The notes under the pieces were generated by a model. That model made no database searches, was not told the origin of the DNA, and saw only the letters and a list, made by a program, of their open reading frames with translations. This document shows positions 52,301 through 62,500 of a DNA stretch of 64,000 nucleotides, one piece after another. Source of the DNA: Biomphalaria glabrata (lineage: Eukaryota; Mollusca; Gastropoda; Planorbidae); assembly GCF_947242115.1 (NCBI RefSeq), contig NC_074712.1:45513838-45577837 (forward strand), given 5' to 3'. The number at the start of each line of letters is the position of its first letter. The stretch's first letter is position 1. The translations under genes and the position numbers were made by a program.

Positions 52301-53869
52301 AAAGGTGTGACCTCTAGAGAGTGTCATTACGCTGACATTAAACCTACGTCCATCGTATTTAACTTGTGGTCACGAGCCTATAAAAAAAAAATCAATGTGA
52401 TGGACTAAACAAACAAAAGGGGTGGGAGTTGTTCATCTCTACCTCTGGAGATTTACCCGCACAGCTAGACAGACGTCTGGTCAGCATGACGTAGTCAAGG
52501 AATGTAGCATTTTAACATGTTAACTAACCTACTCAAAGGTCAAGACAAATTGAAAAAAGTGCCAGCCATTGCTGCTCTGTATGTAAAGCGCACTTATGAT
52601 GTAAAGTTTCATTTCTATTTATATTAAGTTATTAACACGCCTTGTCTTTATAATAAACGATGTTTGGTGCATATTCATAAAGGCTCTATTTTTAAGCACA
52701 TTATTTTGTTTTAATATAAACATTAATACATTCTACAACAGACATTAATGGAACGAGGTCCACTTTATGCATATTAAATAGGTGTATTTTTTACTATCCG
52801 GTTTACTATCCGGTAGTGATATCCGACCGGAGCCGGATAGCACCGGATAGTAAAAAATGCCAGATATTCGGCAGAAGCCGGAGCGACTATCCGGTACTCC
52901 CCTACTACATATACACATATAGAAAAATGTTTTTTTAAATATTAATAATACTTCATTAGAAAAACATTTTTATGAGCTTCTTCTTCTGCATTCTCATTAC
53001 TCATAATGAGTTAATCCTAATAACTTCATATTTATTATAATTTTTTATTTAAATATATGACTTTTTGAAAAAAATACATTTTTATAACTTTAGAGTAAAA
53101 TTAATTAGATAGTAATTTACATTAGTTGAAGGAACCTATCTGTTATTCAATCATGAAGATTTAGTAGTTACTCTTCCTTCTCTAGTCTTAATTTAAAATA
53201 TTTGGTCCAATAGTGTGTCCAAGCTTCATAAAGTCACCTATAAGTTGTGCCATTCTTTTATAAAATGAATGATCCATGAATCTACAATGAGACTTAATTC
53301 TCACCAAAATACTTTTGACATCAACAGAGAGTTAGCAGTTCAGAAAGTAATAAGAATTTCAATAAAAGAGGCACCAGTCAGAAAGTGGTGATAAAAAAAA
53401 CCCAACAAATTTTATAACAAAAAAAAAAAAAAGGTGTATAAAATATATTAAATTTAATAAATTCTCAATCTAAAATATTACTGAAATTAACCATATTTTA
53501 AAAACATAATTTTGATATATTTATATATATGAAAACTAATGCTCAGAAAAATTATATTATGTCTAAGGATTTTTTACTGGATGAATTCATTTCAACTTAC
53601 CTTGGAGACAAATCTTTGAGAGCATTATCAAGAACATCTGAAGATTGGGTCTGATTGGCCATTGGCTTTGATGGCTTGACTGGTAAGTCATCTTCATCAG
53701 TATCAGAGGCTGAGGTCTGTATAGAAGGTCCTGTTGTCTACAATTTTAACATTCACACATCAATCATTCTATTTAAAACATACCACTTATTGTGCATCTA
53801 TTCATTTGTTTCTGAGGTAAATTACAATTACACTTAATGATAAATGACAAAAACTTGATAGTAACACGG

Positions 53870-53906
<37 letters not shown>

Positions 53907-54880
53907 CAAGTGCAGCAAGAACTGTCTTAACACTAATGAAGATAATAATCTCTAAGGGTTTATAGTAAATTAATGTGTTAAAATGATACCAGTGTGGTCA
54001 GAAAAAGTACTAAAAATCTCAGAGCGTCATTGACAGCTGAATCTAGACTGCTTGTGTTTTTGCTCATTTTTCAATTTTCAATTGAACAACTAGGATTTTA
54101 AGTGATTTACTTTGAAAAAAAAATTAAATTAGAATTTAATCTTTTACAGTTTCATTTCAAAATATTGTTGGTAAAGAAAAATAAAATGATTTGAATGTTT
54201 TGTTTTAAATTAAACAATGTGTGATTACAAATCTTAAGCAATAAAAAATGTCAATTCCTAATTTGAGCATATTTAAACAATCATTTAATCACAAAATAGT
54301 CAGTTTATTTTGATAATACTTTTGATACTTTTTGTTTAAGCTGAATCAAGATTCATGTGTGTTTGTATAAAGATAGAATAGATAAAATATAATACACTAC
54401 AAGAATTTCTCATTGCAAATTTTGAAGGTACAACATTCAAAATACAAGATAATGTATGTGCACTGACTGGCTCAGTTTTGACTTAAAACCATTTGTTTCT
54501 AACTAATATTCATCACTCAAGAAATTTTTTTGAATAGTTTTTATCTGTATTTTTTTAAAGCTAGAAAAGGATGTGTACTACACTTGCTAAAATATATAAA
54601 TGGTGAAAAAAGAAATTAAATGAGTGTGAGTCTCTTTTGTGCATGATGCCATTCTTTCTTATACAGACACTATCAGACAAATAATCAAGTGAAAATACTC
54701 AGGCTCAAATTAGGAGTGACATTGTTTAGACTCTAAATATTGGAGTTTAATATTATAAATGTCTGAACTCTACACTCAATAAACCTAGAGCTAATCTAGA
54801 TTTACCTGCTTATCTGTGTTTTCATTTCCATGGGTATTTTGAGATGTTCTCTGTCGCAAGTCTGAACTGAGCGCTGACAT
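40372..54880 (-). CDS. CDS1/2: Phosphatidate cytidylyltransferase (CDP-diacylglycerol synthase)
   Basis: Converts phosphatidic acid and CTP to CDP-diacylglycerol in the ER membrane, feeding phosphatidylinositol synthesis. Eleven coding exons: 54806-54880, 53601-53737, 46489-46585, 45967-46143, 45740-45859, 45302-45384, 45053-45209, 42645-42797, 41732-41866, 41518-41621 and 40372-40504. They give 1,371 nt, 456 aa (human CDS1 461, CDS2 445). After an acidic Ser/Thr-rich cytosolic N-terminus come several membrane helices and the blocks [36 protein letters not shown] and [20 protein letters not shown]. The family signature lies at residues 369-395 ([10 protein letters not shown], then [11 protein letters not shown]) and is split by intron 9. 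It looks like the single invertebrate orthologue of vertebrate CDS1 and CDS2. Exon 4 has two in-frame acceptors 15 nt apart; the upstream one aligns without gaps. Intron 2 is 6,863 nt long and full of insertions. Confidence 0.95.
40565..40690 (-). repeat. Probable dispersed-repeat fragment in the last CDS intron
   Basis: A locally GC-richer segment containing GGCCCATGCCACATCGAC and TGCACTCTGGTCCAGTCTC, unlike the surrounding intron. It has no coding sense that I can find, and its family is not identified. Confidence 0.25.
41243..41455 (+). mobile_element. tRNA-derived SINE (family 2) in a CDS intron
   Basis: The head AGTGGCTGAGAGGCTAATAC is tRNA-like (A box) and is followed by a CTTCAAATCCC B-box-like segment. 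The body includes GGAGCAGAGTTGTGTTTGC and CTTCTCCCAGATACCCCC. Related copies are at 21078-21205, 56262-56400 and 62586-62745. Divergence among copies indicates an older family than the SINE at 26983. Confidence 0.65.
42870..42960 (+). repeat. Dispersed repeat fragment in CDS intron 7
   Basis: TATATCAACTCACTCTCTGT, then CTGTCTGGTAAAAGGTTTGT and ACACGT, resembles a segment I associate with short interspersed repeats in molluscs. Boundaries and class are not determinable here. Confidence 0.35.
43256..43316. repeat. (CT)n/(TA)n microsatellite
   Basis: A CTCTCTCTGTCTGTCTG run followed by CT and TA dinucleotides abuts the left end of the next element. Confidence 0.8.
43321..45022. mobile_element. 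Foldback-type element with CATGG(A)CGTAGCCAGG termini and internal tandem modules
   Basis: The left end CATGGACGTAGCCAGG and the right end CCTGGCTACGCCATG are inverted complements apart from one inserted base. GC-rich runs (GGGGAGGGTTTTGGGGG, AACCCCAAGAACCCCCCCC) adjoin them. From about 43980 to 44880 the interior is made of diverged modules. Each has a GGCTACGCTC-like start, TTTGCTTTTTTTATATTGAA, and runs of AAACTCAAAACCCCCTGG and AGGGGGTTTTAAA. One 115-120 bp portion near 44630-44810 is duplicated almost exactly. No transposase frame is seen. It lies in CDS intron 7, 30 nt from exon 7. Confidence 0.65.
43384..43421. repeat. (TG)n followed by (CA)n inverted dinucleotide run
   Basis: ATATGTGTGTGTGTGTGTG is followed directly by TACACACACACACA, a perfect hairpin-forming repeat inside the element at 43321-45022. 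Confidence 0.8.
47297..47519. mobile_element. 223-bp hAT MITE with 8-bp target duplication
   Basis: The left terminus CTGTGTTTCTCAAACTTTT and the right terminus GGTTGAAAATGCTG (inverted CAGCATTTTCAACC) are hAT/Charlie-like. GTTGAAAC before and GTTTAAAC after form an 8-bp duplication with one mismatch. The interior has no coding sequence. Confidence 0.75.
48100..48293. repeat. Snail dispersed repeat interrupted by the following hAT
   Basis: GC-rich sequence with TCAAACCCTGCCCGCTCCC, GCGGGAGGTTTGGACTAGG and AAGGAACATCCGAAAAATG. I recall closely similar text as a common repeat in pulmonate genomes. It may resume after 50340. Class unknown. Confidence 0.4.
48757..50155 (+). mobile_element. 5'-truncated CR1-group LINE
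   Basis: The reverse transcriptase begins inside the fingers with [20 protein letters not shown]. It continues through [35 protein letters not shown] and the catalytic box [10 protein letters not shown]. The thumb/connection ([17 protein letters not shown] and [18 protein letters not shown]) follows in another frame after a 17-bp tandem duplication at 49332-49365. A stop replaces one codon near 49681, and the frame resumes to a final stop at 49976. The 3' end is CAATAAAGCAGTCTTAGTCTTAG-like, a short hexamer repeat as in CR1/L2/Rex1 elements. The endonuclease is missing. It is inserted in the hAT at 48302-50332. Confidence 0.85.
49332..49365 (+). repeat. 17-bp tandem duplication inside the LINE
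   Basis: TATCGAAGCTCGATAGA occurs twice head to tail. The 17-bp addition shifts the reading frame of an otherwise well-preserved reverse transcriptase. Confidence 0.9.
50463..52904. mobile_element. 2.44-kb non-autonomous hAT element (TAGGGGTGCACCGGAT type)
   Basis: The termini TAGGGGTGCACCGGATAG and (inverted) TAGGGGAGTACCGGATAG are flanked by a perfect 8-bp duplication CTACATAT at 50455-50462 and 52905-52912. The subterminal regions carry many CCGGATA(G) words and a CCGGCCGGGGCCGG palindrome, which are likely transposase-binding arrays. A segment of about 207 bp is repeated in tandem with divergence (about 52054-52256 and 52261-52460). No transposase frame is recognised. Confidence 0.85.
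53874..53902. repeat. (TA)n microsatellite in CDS intron 1
   Basis: About 14 TA units. Confidence 0.85.
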
Positions 54881-55294
54881 AATTTATAGATCTAGATAAA
54901 GTACAGCCCACAGCCACAGTACGGCTTACACTGCTACAGAATTTCTAGAAAGCCCACTTTAATTGGCTCTCCTTTGCAAACGTTTGCACATAGAGACCAA
55001 CTCCAGATCACGTAGTCCTGTTTACTAAAGCAAATAATTTAGGCCACTTAGTTATTAATTAGTAAATATTTTTTTCCAATAAGAGTATATATTTATTAGA
55101 TTTAGATATTCAATTATGTTGATGTAAATCTGTAGAGCATAAATGTATTATATTCATCTATACTAAAAGAAAAAGACTAGATTCTAGTCACTCGATGTAG
55201 ATCTATATTTAGCTTTAGTCATAACAGAAAAACATTTTTAAAAAATACATTTTTTTAAAGACAATATCTCCATTATACAGCTTAAAATAAAAAT

Positions 55295-55380
55295 TTTATT
55301 GCTCAAGCCGGGTATCAAACTCATACTTTGGCACCATCAGCTCAAAGTACCAACGTCACTACCCATTGGGCCAGAGGGCA
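55295..55380 (-). repeat. tRNA-like SINE head (family 3)
   Basis: The minus strand reads CTGGCCCAATGGGTAGTGAC, then GAGTTTGATACCCGGC, in tRNA A-box and B-box positions. The fold and the expected tRNA length are imperfect and no tail is clear, so it is a SINE or tRNA pseudogene rather than a functional tRNA. Confidence 0.35.
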
Positions 55381-55805
55381 TTGTATAAATGTGAAATTAT
55401 TAGTAGTACTTTCATAATATAGACATCTAAAACTAGGTCAAGACTTATGATTAAGAACTCTTAAGATCTACATTCCAGATGTAATCTATATATTAGATTT
55501 ATGTAAAAAGATTAGCTAAGCCTAAATAATCAAATAATAAACTGAAAGTAACTTTAAATTTAATAAACAACTCAGTTACTGACTAAGCCATGTTTCTTTT
55601 AATAGCCAAATTTAAATTGACTTTTTTTTAATTTGAAAAATTGTCAAACTAGAGTTTTCCCTGTGTAGCCAACATGCTAGTATTCTTTTCTTAGCGATAT
55701 ACATCAACTGCTAAATTTCTAGGAAAATCATTACAGCCATTTTCGAGATCTCACCTTCCACCCACAATCAAGCTTCCATGAAGTTCTAAACTGAAGAAAG
55801 GTACT

Positions 55806-55840
55806 GTAAAAAAAAAGTTCCCTTTTCAGACCTTATAGAG
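55806..55840 (-). repeat. SINE family 1 tail fragment
   Basis: AAAAAAAAAGTTCCCTTTTC followed by AGACCTTATAGAGCAG repeats the tail of the SINE at 26983-27246. Confidence 0.45.
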
Positions 55841-55914
55841 CAGATATAATGTAAAGGTAATCTGTTTCTTATAGTCATCCTAGTCTGAACAAAAATATTA
55901 TTATCCTACTAGCA

Positions 55915-55965
55915 ATACCCACCAGCTATGCCCATTGATTTTTTCCATGGCTATATAATATATAT
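55915..55965. repeat. Dispersed repeat shared with 3066-3095
   Basis: ATACCCACCAGCTATGCCC followed by ATTGATTTTTTCCATGG matches the copy near 3066 with few differences. Confidence 0.45.
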
Positions 55966-56261
55966 TGTTTATTTTACCTTCCACCTCTCTTTTTTTTTTT
56001 TTTTTTTTTTTAACATCTCTCTCAATGTTTCTTGTATGTTGTTTAGATTTTCGATATATATTGATTTTTTTGACCCATTAGTCAGCAAATTTTGTATACA
56101 AGTTCATGCTCGATAACACATGAATCAATTACAAAAAAAGTAATAAAAATAAACCAATTAGATAATCAATTAATTATAATTAATTAACTTTGTTTTCAAA
56201 AAGAAATGTATGTACTACGCTAAGGGAAGATAAGCCTTCTATTTTTGTAACTACTTGAAAT

Positions 56262-56400
56262 GCTCAGTGGCTAACAAGTCAGCCTTTTATCCGGGAGACT
56301 CAAGTTCAAATTCACTCATGCAACTTTTTATTTTACAAATTGCTTTTAAAAAGGCAGCACAGAAAGCTTTCCTCATCAACTGGAACCACAAGCAAAATTA
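56262..56400 (+). repeat. SINE family 2 copy, 5' part
   Basis: CTCAGTGGCTAACAAGTCAGC, then GGGAGACTCAAGTTCAAATTC and AAGGCAGCACAGAAAGC, follows the head and early body of the SINEs at 41243 and 62586. The 3' half is absent or unrecognisable. Confidence 0.5.
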
Positions 56401-56826
56401 TTTTTGGGAAATTTAAGTGCTGCAGTTTTAATTGTTAAAATGGCTTATTTGTTCTAGGTACAAGGTAAGTAATAAAAGGTTAACTTTTCATACTTTTTGT
56501 TCATCAGAAGTGGGAGAATTGGTGATGAGTCAGTCAGTTAGGATGCTTAGAAACATAGTATAGAATTGATTATATAGATAATAGGTATAATTCCCAATAA
56601 ATATAATCAAGATTAAAAAATATGTAATTGTATACTATTTCTAACCCTTATGATTACCACCCATGATTATACTCCCTAACAATACAGCTAGATCTAAAAT
56701 CTACCAAGAGTAATCCTCTGTCATCAGTCATATTGACTAATTTAAGAATATATAATTGATTTCTAATCTACACTACACTGACTACAGTCTACGGGTGAGC
56801 CACAATACTGAATTAAAATATGAATC

Positions 56827-56936
56827 GTATCAAACGCGAAGGGCATAATATTAATTATTAATATTTTCTTTTCTATTGTACTTAGTAGTATCAGATGCGA
56901 AGGGCATAATATTAATTATTAATATTTTCTTTTCTT
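56827..56936. repeat. 61-bp direct tandem duplication
   Basis: The segment from GTATCAAACGCGAAGGGC to TATTTTCTTTTCT is repeated with period 61 and two substitutions. Two copies only. Confidence 0.85.
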
Positions 56937-58003
56937 TAGTATATATAAATATAATTATATACTGTAGTAAACTATAGACTATAGATTATTATTGATCTAT
57001 TACTATATCAGTATATCACTATATGATATATCATAATACTATATTGTATATCTATTACTAGTACTAGTATTACCTATGCCGCCTATGGCTATGGCTATGC
57101 CTATACTTCACTAATTGATACTAGATCTATATTATATATATGACTATATTATAATATACTATTATAGACTAGTGACTATTAAAAAAATTATAGTATAATT
57201 TACTATCTGAGTATCTCTACTCTCTACTCTAGGACTCTACTCTAGACAAGACGTCTGACTATAGAATATAATAGAAGAATACTCTAGTCAGTCTAGTCTC
57301 TAGTCCTAGATCCATAAATTACTATAGACAGTAATGTCAGTATATTATTACTATATATTAGATCTGTCTATAGAGATCTAGAACTAGAATCTAAGTCTAG
57401 ATAGATGTAGATCTATAATATGATAGAGAGAGAGAGAGAGAGAGTATAAGAATATGATGGTCATATTTTAAACTTTTTTATAGGAAACGACCAATAATAA
57501 TAATTTTATTCATAACTCTAAACCTTATGCCACATTGCAATTTCATTGTTTACAATGGATTTCACTAAAAAGGAAACAGTTATTATTTTATTTTTTTCTT
57601 CTGCAAAATAGCTTGATTGATCTATGTTCATAATGTAAATCTTAAATAAAATTCTTTAATTAGTCAATATCAAAATTAGATCTAGATCTAGATAGAATCT
57701 ATAATAGAGGAATAGAGGATATTTTTTTAAAAGTCTAGTTATTTGATATGAATCATAATATATGATAATAATAGATCTGTATTTGAAGACTTATAAAGCT
57801 AAAATATGTGTAGATGATACTAGATCAAATTATAAACACGTAAATATATATTGTTTCTAAGCGTGTTTACAGTTCCTTTTCTTTAATTTAACAATGAAGA
57901 TGTTTGGCGCTGACTCTGTTGTGATTGACATGCAGTAGCACTAGCAGCTTTCTGTTTACCTGGACTGATAATAAAAAAAAAACTTGTTTCGAGTGAGAGT
58001 ATT

Positions 58004-58015
58004 AAGATGGCGGCC
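58004..58015 (+). promoter_or_regulatory. YY1-type motif overlapping the MCU start codon
   Basis: AAGATGGCGGCC matches the YY1 consensus (AAnATGGCGGC) and includes the ATG. Such sites near transcription starts are common in vertebrate genes for mitochondrial proteins. Binding in this animal is inference. Confidence 0.45.
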
Positions 58016-59500
58016 GTTGCATCTTTGAGTTTGAGGAAACAGATATGTCGAAGTTTTTTAGTTCAGAATGCTACATTTTATAATGCCATCTGTAATAACA
58101 GAAATGTTGTACATCGGAGAAACAAGGTAAAAGTTTTCATTTAAAAATACTGTTTAGGGCTTAGGGAATTAGATCTAGATATGGGAATCAATGTATTGTA
58201 TTTGTATTATTATTATTTGTAACGCTTGTTAAAGTAGAACTACACTACTACACACACACACTCACTAGTCCTAGAAGTAGATGATAGTAGATCTATCTAC
58301 TAGATCTAGATCTATCTAGTAAAGTAAAGTAAATATCTTCTTATTTCATAGTATTCATACTATTTGAAGTTCTATTGACTATTCTATTCTAATCATATAG
58401 ATCTAATTTAAACTCATAATGTCTAACTAAAACTAATAAATGACTAGATCTAGTAATGAATATTATGTTATTAAAATATCTAACTCAAACATTTGAATAT
58501 ATCAAACATTATTTAATAATTATTACAAAATAGAAACACAAAGTAACAAAGTTGACAAAGCATTAAATTGGTAAATTACTTACTCATACTCATTTACTAA
58601 TTTACTGGCATTAGTATCATTACCCATCTTCTGGCCATCCATTCTTCCACTGCACACTCACAGTGTAGACTAGACTAGTAGAACTGTAGACTGTAGAAGT
58701 CTAGAACTAGTCACTTACTAGTGATAGTGTCACTAGTGACAAGTGACAATCTGTCTAGTGACTCTGGTCTTAATTTTCTTTAGAAACTACTCTAACTCTT
58801 AAATTCTTAACTTACATTTTTACAGACTAGTTCTAGAGATCTGATCTAGATTATAGATCTAGATCTATAATAATCTATATTCATATATTGGGCAGCCTCC
58901 ACCATGGCCATGCCATGGGCATGGGAAAGCACAGTCAGGGCCCTCATCAGATCAGTCATCTCATCATGCTCCCAGACTCCGCTGGTGTTTTGGGACTTGT
59001 TCCAGCACTCAAACTCAAACCACTTTACTTTTCCATTTAAATTTTTTTCTAATTGTTGCCTGAGCCGAGCATGATGCATACTCACAGCCTGCTTGGTAGC
59101 TGTTGTTTATCCGCAATGGTGTTGACAAACAATCTATAATAAGTATAATATTGAGAATTTTGTTCTCAAGTTGCCCTGGAGCATTTTTTCAATAATGTTT
59201 AGATTAGAACTTGTATTATTTTATTCATTGTCTTGTGTCATTATAATTATCCTGCAGTGTCTCACTGTCTGGGTCTTTCAATGGATAGGTTAAAAGTTAT
59301 AAGCTAGAAATTTTTTTTTTTTCAAAAACTTGACCTATTAATTAACAATTGTAATCATGTGTATTATACATGACAACATCAATGGTGTTGGAAATAATTT
59401 AAGTTTTAACTTAAGAGAAATAATGCTACTATGCTTAAGTCAGCTAGACCAGATTAGACGTCTCTTTTCATATCTAGAGTCTAAATGTCATTAAAAAATG

Positions 59501-59549
<49 letters not shown>

Positions 59550-62500
59550 TATATATGTATATATATATATTATGTACAAGTATCTGATCTTATTTGCAAC
59601 TTGGGTGTCTTGTTTCTACCTCTAGAGATGTTAAGCAATTTACTACTCAATTACTGGTATAGAGCTAATATTAAATGCTAATTCATCTAAAATTTGTATC
59701 CATTTTTTATGTTTGTGAATATTTCTTAACCTGTGAGAGTCACAATAATAAATAAACATCTTGCTACATAAGTTTGCTTATAATTAGTAGATATGCCTAT
59801 GTATGGATCTATATATAGAGAGTATAATTAACATCTCATATGAACTTCTTCACAGTCTCCTGCTGAACACTTTCTCTCATTACAATGAAACTTTTTGACT
59901 TCATCACTCTATCACTCTAATTTGTTTGTTTTTCAGTTGGCATCTCTGTATTTTCAAACCAAGAACACTTGCTTTCGCCCCTTAACTACCCAAGTATTGT
60001 ACAAAACAGGTAGTTTTATTTTATACATGCAATGCATACATCCAAAAGTTCATTTATAACATTATTGGATTTAAAAAAGGAACCCCTTGGTTGTTCTTTT
60101 AAAGAGGGATTTTTAGTTGCCCTTTTAAGCAAAAATAACTACATTGTGTTTGTGCTTTCTGTCTTTACATTGAGATCTTATAAAACCAAAAGTGCTTTTG
60201 ATTTCACTATCATGTTCAAAATAGGTGCAACTGCTAATGGTCTTCTTTGAGCATTTCCATTTTTTTGCATTGCCAGAAGAGAAAAAGTGTTCCTTTTTTT
60301 ATGATTTCTATCAAATTTAGAACTAAAAAACCAAAGCACTTTTGAAAATCTTATTTCATTGGCAGCTACTGATACTTTGAGTCTTATAAAAAGTGTATCT
60401 TTTAAAGAAAAAAAAAACAAAATTATAATGGATTTTTATTCATTACATATATATCTATCATTTTTTAAAATGAGATAAATTGTCAATTGATTTTATGTAC
60501 AGTCTAATCTTTGTATTGTTACAAATCTGATTTCCCTTTTATCTTTTCTTTAAGTGCAACGGTTAGCTATTGTCTTGCTTAACTAAACTCTTGGGCTTTG
60601 AAAATTAATTATCACATGCTTATTGTTTAAACATATGCACAAAATATTTTTAAAACTACATTAAAGGCAGTTTGTGATTTTTTAAAAAATTTTAGTAACC
60701 TAAAAATGGGTTTGGTTCAGTGGCTGAGTGGTTAAATGCTTCTTAAATTAGAAAAAAAGGTTAATAATAACAAAGTCCTAACATTGTGACTTCATATGGA
60801 ACAGAAAATTGAAAATGCAAGAAAAATATCGCTTTAAATTTTGCCATTTACTTTTGTGATATTTATCATATATAATAATTAGAATTAAATAAAATATTAA
60901 TGCTTGGTTTACAATATTTTTAGAATATAAAATAGAAAAAGATTTTTTTAAAAATCAAATTACTTACTTTAAGTAAACTTTGTAAATGTGTTTAGAAAAA
61001 AATTGATAACAGAAGCACTAATAGTTTATCATGTATTAAATAACAGTTGACCACAATTATTTATAAGGAAATGCAATGTGTTGGAATCATTATTATTTCA
61101 GATGTCACTGTTGACTATAGAGATGGGCTTCCTGTTGTTACCCTGCCTTTGCCTTCAAGAAAAGACACATGTGAATTTACTCTGAAACCTATATCACAGA
61201 CTGTTGGAGACTTTATTCAGTTCATCAAAGCTGAAGATGGTGGAATTGATTCTGTTGCTTTCTATACAAAAGGTTGATGACATTAGTCTGAATTCTTTTA
61301 CCTTCTATGCAAAAAACTCTCACATACTTTTTAGAAATTGTATTACTCTTCATCCCCAAACTCATTGTAAGTGAGGGCTTCATGGGAATTAGCAAGCACT
61401 GAAAGCTACTAATATATAATATAGAAATTTGTACTAGCCCAGAAATATAAACTTAAGTATCTGTGTATTAAGGGGCTAAGTGCTTAAGCACTTGGCTTTC
61501 GAACCTGGGGTTCCGGGTTTGAATCTTGGTGAAAACTTGGATTTTGAATTTCTGGATTTTAGGGCGATTTGGTTGGGGAAATAAAGGCAGTGGATCATTG
61601 TGTTAGTTGCATGACACCCTGCTCATTACCCTTTGGCCAAAGAAACATGACCTTAACATCATCTGCCCTAAAAGGGAAACTTTACTTTGTTTATTTACAT
61701 TGCATAGCCAGCTTGGTTAGTAAATTTTAAATATTTATTAGCAATGAACTAATATCAAAACATACATAGCACAAGTTGAAGGTTAACATTCTGTTGTGTA
61801 TTATATATACATTTTAAGGAAGTTTCTGTTTTGCTTAGAAGATTTCATAGTTACATTTTTCATATAATATATTGATTGACGATACCATTTTTGTAAGGAT
61901 ATTTTTTTTCTTCAGATGGCAGCAGAATAGCTAAATCCACCACTATTGATGTGCTGATGAGATCTGATTTTCAAATAAGCATCAATGATCAGAAATACAG
62001 TGTCAGTCCACCTGTAATTTGTAAGTTGTTTCATTATCTGATTGAAGCACAAAATTGTTTGTTTGTTACATTTCATTCCAGTAAAATTGTCTTCAACTGT
62101 TGTTTTTTTTTTTGTGTGTGTTTAGGCCCTGTTACTCATGAAGATGCACAAACGCTGACTGATATTAAGTTATTGATAAGTAAGCTTTACACAACACTCA
62201 ATGTTGAAAATTATCAGTTGGAAAGAGAGAAAGAACTGCGTACACGATTAGAAGACTTGAAAGCTCAAATTGCCCCACTAGAGCAGGTAAAAATTTGATA
62301 AAAATAAATATTAAATATCAGTGCTAATATTATAGTTATATAAGTAAAAAAATTTTTTTTATTAATACATTGACTACTATTGCAATAGAATGCGGTGTTG
62401 TTGTAGATGTTGAATTAATTAATTTTAATGTTAAAACTCGGAGTAATACAATTTTCCAATATCTCAATATTTTTAGAGTTGTCAATATTCAAATAGCAAA

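Larger units (their letters stand above)
46586..53600 (-). other. CDS intron 2 hosting stacked mobile elements
   Basis: The longest intron of the window. In order it contains a hAT MITE (47297-47519), a hAT with a nested LINE (48302-50332) and a further hAT (50463-52904). The remainder is AT-rich with no coding sequence recognised. Confidence 0.85.
54881..58006. other. CDS/MCU divergent intergenic region
   Basis: A 3.1-kb spacer between start codons that should hold both promoters. It contains SINE and repeat fragments (55295-55375, 55806-55836, 55915-55965, 56262-56400), a 61-bp tandem duplication at 56827-56936 and palindrome-rich AT DNA at 56700-57420. No coding sequence is recognised. 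Confidence 0.6.

Noticed and set aside
55295-55380. Possible tRNA gene on the minus strand
   Set aside because: Box-like words are present, but stems do not pair well by eye and the length is off, so SINE or pseudo-tRNA is more likely.
60032-60420. Pair of overlapping ORFs on opposite strands in MCU intron 2
   Set aside because: Composition is low-complexity and the region has inverted AAGTGCTTTTG-like words, so a decayed repeat is likelier than genes.
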